Both the position numbers and the translations under genes were made by a program. The notes beneath the pieces were generated by a model. It ran no database searches. It was not told the origin of the DNA and saw only the letters and a list, made by a program, of their open reading frames with translations. A DNA stretch of 56,981 nucleotides from positions 1-56,981 of the forward strand of contig JAZSHZ010000209.1 in assembly GCA_045533555.1 (NCBI GenBank). Reading direction: 5' to 3'. The DNA is from SIG480 sp045533555. GTDB taxonomy: Bacteria > Bacillota > Clostridia > Oscillospirales > JAAYXM01. Positions 43,501 to 52,410 of this stretch are shown piece after piece (position 1 is the stretch's first letter; every line of letters starts with the position of its first letter).

Positions 43501-46500
43501 TACCTCAAAAGCTTTATAGCCTACCCAGCCGCCGCTTTTGAAGGTGAAGTCCAGAATTTCTTCGCTTTCAGGCTCATTACCGAGAGCAATCGCGGTTTTT
43601 ACAAGTGCTTCCTGAGCCATACCGAAATTGCCCCATACATTGGCTTTCTTTACGGAGCGGTAGTTTTCAAGAAGAAGGCCTTCCTGCCAGTTTTTCCAAA
43701 TATCGTAGGCGCTTTCCTTTTTGTTTTCAAGGTTATATTTCTCCGCCTTTTCCGAAAGGAAGCTGATAACCGTTTTGTCTTCGAGAATCGGGAAGAGCAT
43801 ATCCGCCGCTTCCGCAAAGTTTGTTGCAAATTCACAGTCCTGAATACGTCCGACAAACTTACCTTCACCTGTGCCGCCGTGGGTATAGAAGAAGGTTTTG
43901 AAATACTGCCACATATCCATATCCGGATAAACATCGGCAATTCTGTCGAGAATGATTGCGCAGGCTCTTCCATACTTTGCTTCACCGGTATAGTAATAAG
44001 CATAAGAAAGGTTCTTTACCGCGGGACGGACATACTGGAACCACGCATGCCAATTATAGACAGCTATATGTGTATGGCGCTCGACAACGCCGTTGGAATA
44101 TTTATAAGGTTCTCCGTTTTCCTTTTTCGGAACATATCCGAAGCCGTCATCAACGCCCCATTTTTCAACGGTTTCGCCCGCTCGGAGCCCTTTGCCGCAA
44201 TTTATTGTGTTTGAAAGCTCCGGATAGAGAATGTTGACGAGGACATCCGCTTCGGGACCGAATTCCGCAATATTTGCGTTGTTCTTCTCGTGGGCACGGT
44301 TAACATTGAATATACCGTGTTCATCAAGACCGAGTTCATAGAACTTCCCAAAGTCATTTGACGGGAAAAGACGCTTACAGTCGGGGCACTGGATCTTCCA
44401 CGGACGCATAATGAAGTTTATATCATATGCATATGCGCCGTCTGCACCGTATTTTGTCGCAATATCAACTCCGCAGTAGCGGCAATAATAGTATTCGGGG
44501 TCATCCTGCGAACCATTCTGCCTGCCTCTCGGGACGCCTTCACCGACAATGTGGTCATAAATATATTCATAATGCTCCACATATCTGTCGCCTGCCGCAA
44601 CGATTGAGTTCTTCTGATCTTTTGCCCAGTTATATTTTTCAACATTTTCAAAGAGATTCTTCTGCATCTCTTTTGTGAACAAAGTGGGCTCAGTCTTCTT
44701 CGCGCCTTCAAGCGCTGTAATTTCTATTTCGTTTGAGGAAATATCCGTTCCGCGGAAATCTGCCTTTGCGGAAACTCTGACAATACCGATACCGGTCGCG
44801 CATACATAGCCTTCTTCATCCACATATGCAATGCCCTCGGGTTCCGTTACAACCGTATAATCAATATCACTTACCGGAACTTCGAGGCGTTTTCCGCTGC
44901 TCATATCCGCGTGAAGAGTAAGCTTCTTTCTACCGCGCACATATATGGTCTCCTCCGCAGAAAGCGTTGCCGCCATAACCTCACTTGCATCGGTTACGGT
45001 TATCTTTGCGGTTACATCCATTGCAACGCCGCCGTAAATCACACGCGCCTTGATCAGGGAGCTGCCTTCCTCAACACCGCGGATTTTTCCGTCTTCCGAT
45101 ATTTCCGCAATATGGGAATTTGAAGAGGAATATTTAATTTTAAGCTCATTCTCATCGATCTTCGAGCCATCGAGCATATATGCCGAAATTCCCGCGGATG
45201 TCTCTTCTCCGACCTTGATGTCATAATTCCCGATATGAAGCTCTGCGCGCTTCATGCCGTCAACACCGTCTAATGTGAAGGACTTGAAATCCATATAACC
45301 GCCGCGGAGAGACTTTATGACAAGGATATATTCTCCTGCGGCCTTTATATCAACGTCTCCTATTTCCACGGTGCCGAGAGTAAGCTCTTTTGCGTTTTCA
45401 TCCTGGCAGTCAAATGTGCAGAGATAATTATCCTGAGTGAGCGCCTCGGATATATTCTCCGTGTCCTTCGGAACAAGATAAACCTCTGCCGCGATTCTGC
45501 CCGAATAATATTTGCAATATTCAAAGGTTGCGAGGTATCTTCCCGAAGCCGGGATATTTACCGTGAAGCCAACCCATTTGTCTTTGCTTGTTCCCACGCG
45601 GGTGCGACCGTCCGCGCCGCTTCCGGTATACATCCATACCACCGTATTTCCGCTTTCCTCGTAAATACCCGATATGTTACTGTCATACCACTCCCAGTTG
45701 CCGGGAGAGCTTGTCTTTGATGTATACTGATATGTTATTCCGCGTATGTCATTCGCGTTCGGAGCGGATTCTCCCTTCCAGTATACAGGCTTCCAGTTAT
45801 CGTTTTTTATGCTGAAATCATACTTTGCGTATACGCCGCTGTATTGCATAAACTCATCGCCCGTTATTGTGAGCTTCACCGTATCGCTTACTGTTATGCC
45901 GCCTACCGTCACACTTGCGGTAACCTCGACATCGCCCGTTGAGTATGTTCTGAATTTTCCTGTCTCCGCATCTATTCTGAGAATGCTTTCATCGGATGAG
46001 ACATATTTCACCTGAAGTTCTTCTCCGCCAAGAGTCTTACTGTCGCTCATCGTCACGGTGACGGAAGGCTTTAAGCTTTTCGAAACCGAAAGCCCGAGTG
46101 CTGTCGGAACAGTATCTTTACCGCCGTTGAGAATAATCGTTCTCGGAAGGAGCAGGTATCTTGACATACTGTTATACTCTCCAAAGCCCTTGAACACGAG
46201 GAGATATTCACCTGCTGACGGCGCATCAAAGGAGCCGCTCGCAGTATAGGGCGCGCTTTCGCTATACTCGCTTCTCTCTCCGTTGCAGTTCATCACCGCA
46301 ACCGGAGTTGCCGTTGCAATAGCTCCCTCCACATCCGCTGTATCGGCAGGAAGGATAAAAACCTTTCCGCTTGTTCCGCTGGAGTGCTTATTGTAGCCGA
46401 GAGTTACGTTATAATAACCCTTTTTCGGAATCATGATTTTATAGGAAACATACTCCGCCGCGCGCATATGCATCGCAACCGAGTTTCTCTCCCAGCCGAG

Positions 46501-47553
46501 CGCACCCGATATTCCGCCGGGGTTATCAAGCTCAATTCTGTTTCCGCTGTTTTCATATGTTATGAGTGCCGCATTTGCAAGAGACACATATTCGCTCTGC
46601 GTCAAAGGATAGCGGACGGTTATTCCGGACATTTCGACATCCGATTTTATAACCGCTATTTCATTACCGCAAAGCACATAGTCGCCGCTTTTAGTGAGCA
46701 CATCCGCTTTGCCCTCACCCACGGGAACTATTTTGTTTCCATCAATTCGCACGACGGATGTGTCGGAGCTTTCAAAGGTCAGAGCATTCACTTCCGCGCT
46801 TGCGCCCTTTGAACCGTCGCTCATATAAAGAGTATCCACGGAAATTTCCGCAGTTTCACCCGTTGCAACATTGATTATTTCTTTTGAAAGGACGGAATTC
46901 GCCCATATGGGAGCTTTGCCGTCTCCGCCGGAAAGAGTGAGGTCGCCGAGAGTGACGAGATATCTTCCCATTGAGTTCTTATCTCCGGTTCCCTTCCATA
47001 CAACAATGTATTCTCCGGGTGCTTCCGCTTCCCATTCCGCGCTTTGCGACGGCGCAGTGCCGCCTGTAAGCTCAGCCCCCGCAGTTCCCGTTTCACCGTA
47101 GAAATCAATTGTCATAACGGGAGTTGCATTTATAAGCGCCGACGGAATATCCGTCACGTTTGCGCTTAAGATATACATATCATTTTTTGTTCCGGCAGTT
47201 TTCTTCGCATACTGCTGTGTTACTGTATATTTTCCTGCCTTTGGCACACGGATCTTCAGCGCCGCATATTCGCCTTCTTTCAAATGCGCCGAAAGCGCAT
47301 ATGTTCCCCAGCTTATGCCGCCGCTTACCGATGATGTTGACGAATGCCATTCTATTCTGCCCTTGCTGTCTGCAGAGGCGTATTTTATGTTTGTCGGCGG
47401 AGTTGCATCGGTATCATATGCGAGCGCACTTGAAATCGGATAATGTATTTCTATACCCGATGCTGCCGCTTCTGCGGAAACCGATGAAGAGATCTGCGGA
47501 AGCAACGCAACCGTCATACAAATGGCAAGAACAACCGATAAAATTCTTTTCAT
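40519..47553 (-). CDS. Giant SLH-anchored heparinase II/III-like protein with altered active-site motif (lyase 4)
   Basis: This is a 2,344-residue secreted protein with the same architecture as lyase 3. It has a signal peptide (to about 28), three N-terminal beta modules each followed by an Ig-like domain, a lyase region (about 957-1896), an Ig-like domain (2017-2106), a linker with the 48-base element's peptide, and three SLH repeats (2163-2344). CxxC pairs are C1024/C1027 and C1056/C1059. The signature is changed: where the others have HxHxD it reads H1551-H-Q1553-L-D1555, and where they have GNE(A/G)S it reads G-F1371-E-S-S. SHN downstream is kept. It may have altered metal use or specificity, or be a binding paralogue. 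It lies between companion 3, after a strong terminator, and lyase 3. Confidence 0.88.
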   Translation of the reverse strand: MKRILSVVLAICMTVALLPQISSSVSAEAAASGIEIHYPISSALAYDTDATPPTNIKYASADSKGRIEWHSSTSSVSGGISWGTYALSAHLKEGEYAALKIRVPKAGKYTVTQQYAKKTAGTKNDMYILSANVTDIPSALINATPVMTIDFYGETGTAGAELTGGTAPSQSAEWEAEAPGEYIVVWKGTGDKNSMGRYLVTLGDLTLSGGDGKAPIWANSVLSKEIINVATGETAEISVDTLYMSDGSKGASAEVNALTFESSDTSVVRIDGNKIVPVGEGKADVLTKSGDYVLCGNEIAVIKSDVEMSGITVRYPLTQSEYVSLANAALITYENSGNRIELDNPGGISGALGWERNSVAMHMRAAEYVSYKIMIPKKGYYNVTLGYNKHSSGTSGKVFILPADTADVEGAIATATPVAVMNCNGERSEYSESAPYTASGSFDAPSAGEYLLVFKGFGEYNSMSRYLLLPRTIILNGGKDTVPTALGLSVSKSLKPSVTVTMSDSKTLGGEELQVKYVSSDESILRIDAETGKFRTYSTGDVEVTASVTVGGITVSDTVKLTITGDEFMQYSGVYAKYDFSIKNDNWKPVYWKGESAPNANDIRGITYQYTSKTSSPGNWEWYDSNISGIYEESGNTVVWMYTGSGADGRTRVGTSKDKWVGFTVNIPASGRYLATFEYCKYYSGRIAAEVYLVPKDTENISEALTQDNYLCTFDCQDENAKELTLGTVEIGDVDIKAAGEYILVIKSLRGGYMDFKSFTLDGVDGMKRAELHIGNYDIKVGEETSAGISAYMLDGSKIDENELKIKYSSSNSHIAEISEDGKIRGVEEGSSLIKARVIYGGVAMDVTAKITVTDASEVMAATLSAEETIYVRGRKKLTLHADMSSGKRLEVPVSDIDYTVVTEPEGIAYVDEEGYVCATGIGIVRVSAKADFRGTDISSNEIEITALEGAKKTEPTLFTKEMQKNLFENVEKYNWAKDQKNSIVAAGDRYVEHYEYIYDHIVGEGVPRGRQNGSQDDPEYYYCRYCGVDIATKYGADGAYAYDINFIMRPWKIQCPDCKRLFPSNDFGKFYELGLDEHGIFNVNRAHEKNNANIAEFGPEADVLVNILYPELSNTINCGKGLRAGETVEKWGVDDGFGYVPKKENGEPYKYSNGVVERHTHIAVYNWHAWFQYVRPAVKNLSYAYYYTGEAKYGRACAIILDRIADVYPDMDMWQYFKTFFYTHGGTGEGKFVGRIQDCEFATNFAEAADMLFPILEDKTVISFLSEKAEKYNLENKKESAYDIWKNWQEGLLLENYRSVKKANVWGNFGMAQEALVKTAIALGNEPESEEILDFTFKSGGWVGYKAFEVTGGNLGNYFVGELDRDGFGFESSPQYNYIAPDDLFETVEALSRYNGVNKSKYDISKTPRFAQISTNFTSLILSDSHTVQIGDSQGTATIGFVDSAENLIKSFKYLKDTDVAKRLANQIYMRHDGDVSGIHYDIFTKNPESIKEEILALSDNVSKSGSELLSGYGFAVLREGERRESISTDGSDNTLRSFWIYSGWGNASHHQLDSMNIGVEAFGLNLSPDLGYPEATGSDPNRDQWINTTLSHNTVTIDEKQQTRTLKSATPLHFDDGNQVKVVDMRSEEAYPGADEYRRTLVMVEAPGDISYGVDFFNVQGGNTHVYSFHAQSEEIYETEGLNLVAQAENGEYKGSYAGIDVPGFVQDPDTAYSDADVLRYPRGYTWLKNVNRAANPEGSFSVDFKITDYRKAIRDNDKIHLRMTQVNDFAVSEVAIADGYVPNKSVNAGLPRGIKYALVKREGKDLKSLFTTVLEPYKENRRIESVTPVAISPAPQEGEARAICVRFRDGRRDYIVYSTDNTVLYNVGDVFNFRGFVGVYSVNAVGENIYSYISDGDVIGDKENLMSAYSGTVSDFSHEHMMENYIILSADIDDADSLAGKIVNIRNDGAENGTYVIESAEKLSNGKVKLNIGLVPTIRSYADEDDFTKGYVYNISKGQSAYIPMSYEFDDAPVFEELTGLSVNAGSALSVNVRAKAKDDGEVIYLANSIPRGASLSEDGKITWKPTSSQVGENHFSVTAKDSAGRESTLHFNIRVYGSTAGGGGGGASVPSTPGTTAPTIPATKPEDKDNTSSSTDNVGDKTPSVGDADSSLGEGAGNTRFIDLGNHAWAADAINTLADGGIIKGTSENTFSPAANITRADFAILLVRAFKLASEREENFADVSSSDYFAKELAVARNTGLVNGIGENKFAPRNNITRQDMMVIVYRALAGMEKINVGDRVLYVPQASDYDKVADYAKDAVAALINAKLISGKNGLIDPTANTTRAEVAVLLHRILEYIR
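41074..41121. repeat. 48-bp two-hairpin palindromic element inside lyase 4
   Basis: This third copy matches that in lyase 3 and encodes KTPSVGDADSSLGEGA immediately before the SLH repeats. Confidence 0.75.
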
Positions 47554-47586
47554 TCTTTTTCCTCCAAACGCCCTTGATTATGGGAT

Positions 47587-47613
47587 AAAAAGCCTCTCGG
47601 GGAGAGGCTTTTT
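47587..47613 (-). terminator. Internal operon terminator between companion 3 and lyase 4
   Basis: AAAAAGCCTCTC (47587-47598) pairs with GAGAGGCTTTTT (47602-47613) around a 3-base loop, three bases after the companion 3 stop codon. The transcribed strand ends in a U5 run. Lyases 4 and 3 have no obvious promoter of their own after it, so it probably lowers lyase expression relative to companion 3 by partial termination. Confidence 0.75.
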
Positions 47614-47616
47614 ATA

Positions 47617-50376
47617 TTACTTGCTGTAAATTACCCTGGGCGCCCCGTCAGTATCCTTGAACATTACATAGCCGCGGACTGAAGTCTGCGCATATTTTGT
47701 ATCTGTGCTCTTTTTCGCGGTAAACTGACCGTGAGCCTTGATATTCTTTACCTTTGCCTTATAATAGCAGGCGTTTACTGTGTTGTGGCTGTCATCGCCG
47801 AAGATAATACCTGCATCCACTATTTCATACCCTGCCGCATCATACTCAAGCATATATGCATCCCCACTTATATTGAGCACTGCTATCGGAAGCTTTTCGG
47901 ATGCATCTGCTTCAGATGATTCTATCTCGGTTGCACTCCATACATAATAGGTGTATGTATCGCCGTATCCGACAAGCTCATCATCGCGGTACCATGCCTT
48001 TGCGCCGGAAACCGTCTTTGTTATGGCGTCGCCATATTTTGTTCCGCTCTGAGCTTCCCCGTTTACCTTAACGCCCGAAACAGCTTTTCCTTCATCCTCA
48101 TAAAGAGCAACTGCGCGGAGAACCGCATTTATTACGGTATCATCAGCAATGCTCCAGTTCTTGAATTCATAACCCATAAGGTTTGCAGTCGGTGCTTCGA
48201 TTCCATCAAAACGGGTTCCCTTCTCCGCAGAAACAAATCCGAGGAAATCGCGGTTGCCATTGAAGAATTCAACACCTGTTCTGTCATTTTCTTCGCTTAT
48301 ATTATCAAATACCGCAATGATTGATGTGTTTGTATATGCCGTGAAGGTATATTCCGCACTGTCGCTTACAACATTGCCGGCACTGTTCTTCCAGTATGCA
48401 AACTTATACCCCTCATCCGCAATTGCTTCCGCCTTAACTTTCGTTCCTGCAGCCGCACTTGCCACCGTATTTACGGCAACCTTATCGGCATCAACACTTC
48501 CGCCGGATGTTCCCGCAATATAGATTCTTACCGTATCCGATACCGCCTCACCCGGAGCATTATCGGGAACAGTCACGGTTTTTGTGTATGCTTTGCTTTC
48601 ACCGTCAACAAGAGCAGTTACCGTAATCTTCGCAACACCGGGCTTATTTGCGGTGAGCTTATATGTTGTGGTTGTCGGGTCGATTTCCTGCGTATAGTTC
48701 TGATATACACTGGGTTCTATGCATACAACATCACTTACACTTACAACCGCGGAGTTTGAAGACTCGACCTTGATTATATCATCTTCAGTGGGAACAGCAC
48801 CAGCATCGGTATATCCGAAATAACGATATGTTCCGTCTGCCATCCTGACCTTTGCGGTAAGGTCTGCCGATGCATCGACCTCGATAGTATCGGGGATTGA
48901 TGTTTCAACTGCGGAAATCGCAGGCTTCTCTGCGGGAGAAAGAGTGAGTGTTATCGGTGAAAAGAGACTATATCCGCCGCTATAGTGTCTGTGTCTTGTT
49001 CTGAAGGAAATCTCAACATCTCCTGCCGGAATATACACGGTGTTGAGTGTATTTTCCGTTCCGAGCTTCTGCCCGCTTGCTTTTGCGTCATAGAAATTAT
49101 AGTCACCTGCGTATTCTCCGTTTATATAAAGTGCATAACGGGAATGTGCATTCCACATAACACCAAGAAGCTTTACCTGATAATAGCCGGGATAGCTGAA
49201 GCTTTTCCTGATTGTTAAGCTTGTATCTGCAACAGATTTCGCCGGCCATTCAAGCCAGCCTGTATGAAGCTTTGCGATGGCATATCCCGAAACAGTTACA
49301 TAGCCGCTGAGCATTGTTCCGTCACCGGACTTTGTCTTTTCCGGAACCATACTGAATGCGTTGTCGGTTATAGTCCATGTATCGCACTTTGTTCCGTTTG
49401 TACCGGTAATCGCACCGTTTGCAAAATTAATTACAACAGGTGCTTTTCCCTTGACCTTTATATCCGCTTCACCTATTACGCGGTCTCCCGATTTTGCATA
49501 TAACTTGACATCACCGGAAGAAATCCCCTTTACTGTTGCACCGGAAACCGTTGCGATTTCTTCATCGGAGCTCTCAAAGGTGATTGCCGCAATGTCATCG
49601 CTTGTTCCGAGTGTTGCATCGGACATATAAAGCTTTGAAACAGAAACAGTTGCAATGTCAATTCCGTTTCCTTCAATTTCATTCTTGCTGACATTTACTT
49701 CAGCAAGCATCGGAGTCTTAAGGCTTCCGTCTCCGCTTACAAAGCGAAGATCATGGACTCTTATGTTTTTTGCGTTTGCCGCACGGAATACAACAACATA
49801 CTCACCTGCAGAAAGCGTTTTTGAACCGAGAGTCGTTTTCTGCTGACCGTTCTGCTTGCCGTTTGTGCAATTTGCAGAGCCAATAAGACCGGTGCCGTTT
49901 GTTATGCTGTTTGTAATATCATCTTTTGTTGCCGTTCCGTCAAGGATATAAAGCTGGCATTCCGTGTCGAAGGAGGTGTCACTGTCATATCCGAGGATAA
50001 CGTTATATGTTCCGGCAACCGGGACTTTTACCTTTATCGAGAACCATGTTTTGCCACTTGCGAAGTATGCTCTGAAACCGTTATTTCTTACATTGCTTGT
50101 TGAATAACAATGATTTATGGAAAAACCGGTTTCTATTTCATGAAAAACCCAGAATCCATTGGACTTTTCATAGGTATCAACAAAATTTTTACTTCCTCCA
50201 TTAAAGAAGGTCGTTTCCCCCGTTGTATACGGGACATCCTCACTGTAGTTGTCTATAAAATCATATACAATCGTATATCCTGCATCTGCCGCAAACGCAG
50301 TTGTGGGAAGGAGAGCTGTTGCCATGCAGAGAATAAGAGCTATGCTGAGAATCTGCGTGAATAAATTCTTTTTCAT
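47617..50376 (-). CDS. Secreted companion protein 3 (no surface anchor)
   Basis: The protein is 919 residues from the ATG at 50376. The upstream in-frame ATG at 50391 begins the GGAGG ribosome site itself, so it is not the start. It has a signal peptide and no anchor. Residues about 30-215 match the second N-terminal module of lyase 3 (SEDVPYTTGE, FRAYFASGK, KNIRVHDL). A BIG2 domain follows. A middle module (about 330-490; YINGEYAGDYNF, LNTVYIPAGDVEISFRTR) matches a module of lyase 1 rather than of lyases 3 or 4. Another Ig-like domain, the repeat units (YKFAYWKN, EFFNGNRD, YEFKNWS) and the terminal domain (VDAGIIFGDD...VRGYVMF) shared by all companions complete it. It lies between GH127 and the internal terminator. 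The function is unknown. Confidence 0.8.
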   Translation of the reverse strand: MKKNLFTQILSIALILCMATALLPTTAFAADAGYTIVYDFIDNYSEDVPYTTGETTFFNGGSKNFVDTYEKSNGFWVFHEIETGFSINHCYSTSNVRNNGFRAYFASGKTWFSIKVKVPVAGTYNVILGYDSDTSFDTECQLYILDGTATKDDITNSITNGTGLIGSANCTNGKQNGQQKTTLGSKTLSAGEYVVVFRAANAKNIRVHDLRFVSGDGSLKTPMLAEVNVSKNEIEGNGIDIATVSVSKLYMSDATLGTSDDIAAITFESSDEEIATVSGATVKGISSGDVKLYAKSGDRVIGEADIKVKGKAPVVINFANGAITGTNGTKCDTWTITDNAFSMVPEKTKSGDGTMLSGYVTVSGYAIAKLHTGWLEWPAKSVADTSLTIRKSFSYPGYYQVKLLGVMWNAHSRYALYINGEYAGDYNFYDAKASGQKLGTENTLNTVYIPAGDVEISFRTRHRHYSGGYSLFSPITLTLSPAEKPAISAVETSIPDTIEVDASADLTAKVRMADGTYRYFGYTDAGAVPTEDDIIKVESSNSAVVSVSDVVCIEPSVYQNYTQEIDPTTTTYKLTANKPGVAKITVTALVDGESKAYTKTVTVPDNAPGEAVSDTVRIYIAGTSGGSVDADKVAVNTVASAAAGTKVKAEAIADEGYKFAYWKNSAGNVVSDSAEYTFTAYTNTSIIAVFDNISEENDRTGVEFFNGNRDFLGFVSAEKGTRFDGIEAPTANLMGYEFKNWSIADDTVINAVLRAVALYEDEGKAVSGVKVNGEAQSGTKYGDAITKTVSGAKAWYRDDELVGYGDTYTYYVWSATEIESSEADASEKLPIAVLNISGDAYMLEYDAAGYEIVDAGIIFGDDSHNTVNACYYKAKVKNIKAHGQFTAKKSTDTKYAQTSVRGYVMFKDTDGAPRVIYSK

Positions 50377-50400
50377 TTTCTTTTCCTCCATAAACTCATT

Positions 50401-52221
50401 TTATATGTTAAACCAAACGAGCATCTCGCGCTCGCCGCGGTTTGCAAAGGAATAATATGGGATGAACTGAACCTCTGCGGTATCCGTATCCGCAGAGTAT
50501 TTGTAATAAAGCGGAGCATTCTTTTTTGCCTTTGTGCATTCAAGGCTTGCTTTGAGCGTTATCGCTCCGATTTCCTCGTCGAAGGTCTCAACGAACTCGT
50601 CATCGATTACGCGCATTGATTTTAAGTTTGTTCCGATTTCAGCTTCGCCGCAATAGACGATCGGACCGCGCTGAAGAGCAACTCTTCCTCCGTTTTCCGT
50701 TACATTGGGATGTGCTTTCACAAAGAAAGGAGTCATCTCAAAAGAAACGTTTATATCGCCTTTCGGATTTTCTATGTATGCATATCCGTTTTTCTTTGTA
50801 TACGGGCAATCAATTATAAATTCATCGCACCAGCCGGGGATTCGGATTGCAAGATTTTTTATATCTCCCGAAACGGAGAAGGTCATCTCTCCGCTTCTCG
50901 GATAATCCGTTCTTGAAGTAATCTTTATTCCGTTATGGTTAAGCTCGCCGGATGCGAACTGATTTACATACACCGTGTCATCGGAGAAAGAATAGAAATA
51001 CTTTTCAATCGATGCAATGTGTCTTAAAATGTTCGGCGGACAGCAGGAGCAGTCAAACACTTCGACTCTCTGCTGAATCGGCTGATATGTAGGTGCTTCG
51101 TCATAAATGTCATAACGCGTAAGAAGTCTCGGATCTGTTTCAAGGGGGTTTGTGTAGAAAAACTTCTTGCCGTCAAGCGAAACACCCGAGAGCATACCGT
51201 TATACATAACTCTTTCGAGAATATCTGCGTACTTCGAATCAATCTCGATTTCCGACATTCTGCCGGCAAAATACATCATTGCAATTGCCGCGCACGTCTC
51301 CGCATAGGCAACATCATTGGGAAGATCGTATGCATGGGTGAATCGCTCGCCATAGCGGTCAGAACCGACGCCCCCGGTTATATACATTTTTCTCTCCGCT
51401 ATGTCCTCAAAAAGCGTTTTGCAGACATTGAAAAGCTCTTTATCCGAAAGCTCGGCGGCAAGGTCCGCCATTGCGGAATACATATACAAGGCACGGACGC
51501 AATGTCCGACAGCCTCGGTCTGCTCACGCACGGGCTTATGGCTCTGGAATTCTATATCGGGAAATTCGGGGATTCCGAGGCTTTCGTTGTGACGTCCGCG
51601 CTCACTTATGAAGTAGTAGGAAAGGTTAAGATACTTCTTATCTCCCGTCTCCTTGTAGAGCTTAAAGAGCGCAAGCTCTATTTCCTGATGACCGGGAGTG
51701 AAGAATTTCGCACTTTTTTCTTTGACGAAAACCTCTTCGACATAGTCGACGTACTTCTGCATCATCGAAAGAAGCTTATCTTTTCCCGTTGCGTTCTTAT
51801 AGGCTATGCCTGCTTCGATAAAATGACCGAGGCAGTAAAGCTCGTGATTGTTTCTGTTTGTGAATCTGTCTTCGGGGAAGAGCGTTATGTAGAAGGAGTT
51901 GAAATATCCGCAGGGGAGAGCGTTTTTTGCAATTTCCTCCACCATATCATCGATAATCTTTTCAAGCTCTGCGTTTCTTTCACGCGCGAGGATGTAGCTT
52001 GTTCCCTCAATCCATTTTGCCACATCGCTGTCCCAGTATTCGTGGGGCTTGTTTGGCTCTCCCTCTTTCCAACTGCAGGAGAGAGCATCAAATCTTCCCG
52101 TTTCCTTGAAGCGGTCATAAACTGCTTTTGCCGTGGCGTTGCGGTTTATGTCCTGACGTTTTTTCCAGAAGCCGTCCGAAAAGGAAAACTCCGTAAATTT
52201 TATATTCTGTGCCTTGAGCAT
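50401..52221 (-). CDS. GH127 beta-L-arabinofuranosidase
   Basis: This 606-residue cytoplasmic protein is a GH127 (formerly DUF1680) enzyme. The zinc site and catalytic residues known from HypBA1 can be placed: E308 and C310 in AYAETC, C393 and C394 in CSCCPPNIL. C393 corresponds to the nucleophile and E292 (YGERF) to the acid/base residue, 16 positions before E308 as in HypBA1. GH127 enzymes remove terminal beta-L-arabinofuranose from plant glycans or glycoproteins. The ATG at 52221 was chosen for GGAGGT 5 bases upstream. It is the first gene of the leftward locus 3 operon, followed after 24 bases by companion 3. Other GH127 specificities exist, so arabinose is likely but not certain. Confidence 0.92.
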   Translation of the reverse strand: MLKAQNIKFTEFSFSDGFWKKRQDINRNATAKAVYDRFKETGRFDALSCSWKEGEPNKPHEYWDSDVAKWIEGTSYILARERNAELEKIIDDMVEEIAKNALPCGYFNSFYITLFPEDRFTNRNNHELYCLGHFIEAGIAYKNATGKDKLLSMMQKYVDYVEEVFVKEKSAKFFTPGHQEIELALFKLYKETGDKKYLNLSYYFISERGRHNESLGIPEFPDIEFQSHKPVREQTEAVGHCVRALYMYSAMADLAAELSDKELFNVCKTLFEDIAERKMYITGGVGSDRYGERFTHAYDLPNDVAYAETCAAIAMMYFAGRMSEIEIDSKYADILERVMYNGMLSGVSLDGKKFFYTNPLETDPRLLTRYDIYDEAPTYQPIQQRVEVFDCSCCPPNILRHIASIEKYFYSFSDDTVYVNQFASGELNHNGIKITSRTDYPRSGEMTFSVSGDIKNLAIRIPGWCDEFIIDCPYTKKNGYAYIENPKGDINVSFEMTPFFVKAHPNVTENGGRVALQRGPIVYCGEAEIGTNLKSMRVIDDEFVETFDEEIGAITLKASLECTKAKKNAPLYYKYSADTDTAEVQFIPYYSFANRGEREMLVWFNI

Positions 52222-52349
52222 TTTTACCTCCAAAAAACAATACGCCGATGTTATGTTATCATACAGTTTAATTCTAATAAATATGAAGAAGTTTATCAAT
52301 GAACAATAACTGTAAATAGTGAGAAAAAACGACTTGTTTCACAAATATT
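52222..52349. other. Control region upstream of GH127, no clear promoter
   Basis: This 128-base region holds the GH127 leader. A minus-strand TATGAT (52263-52258) is the best -10, with no good -35. AGTGAGAAAAAA (52318-52329) recurs inside the AraC3 promoter (53242-53253) and may be an AraC3 site. I see no small gene here. Confidence 0.35.
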
Positions 52350-52383
52350 AAAAAGAGCCGTGAAATTTTATTTTCCACAGCTC
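52350..52383 (-). terminator. Intrinsic terminator of AraC3
   Basis: On the minus strand GAGCTGTG pairs with CACGGCTC (one G-U pair) around an A/T-rich loop and is followed by TTTTT. It lies 28 bases beyond the AraC3 stop codon. Confidence 0.6.
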
Positions 52384-52410
52384 TCTCGCTTTTTACGTTC
52401 GTATTCGTAT

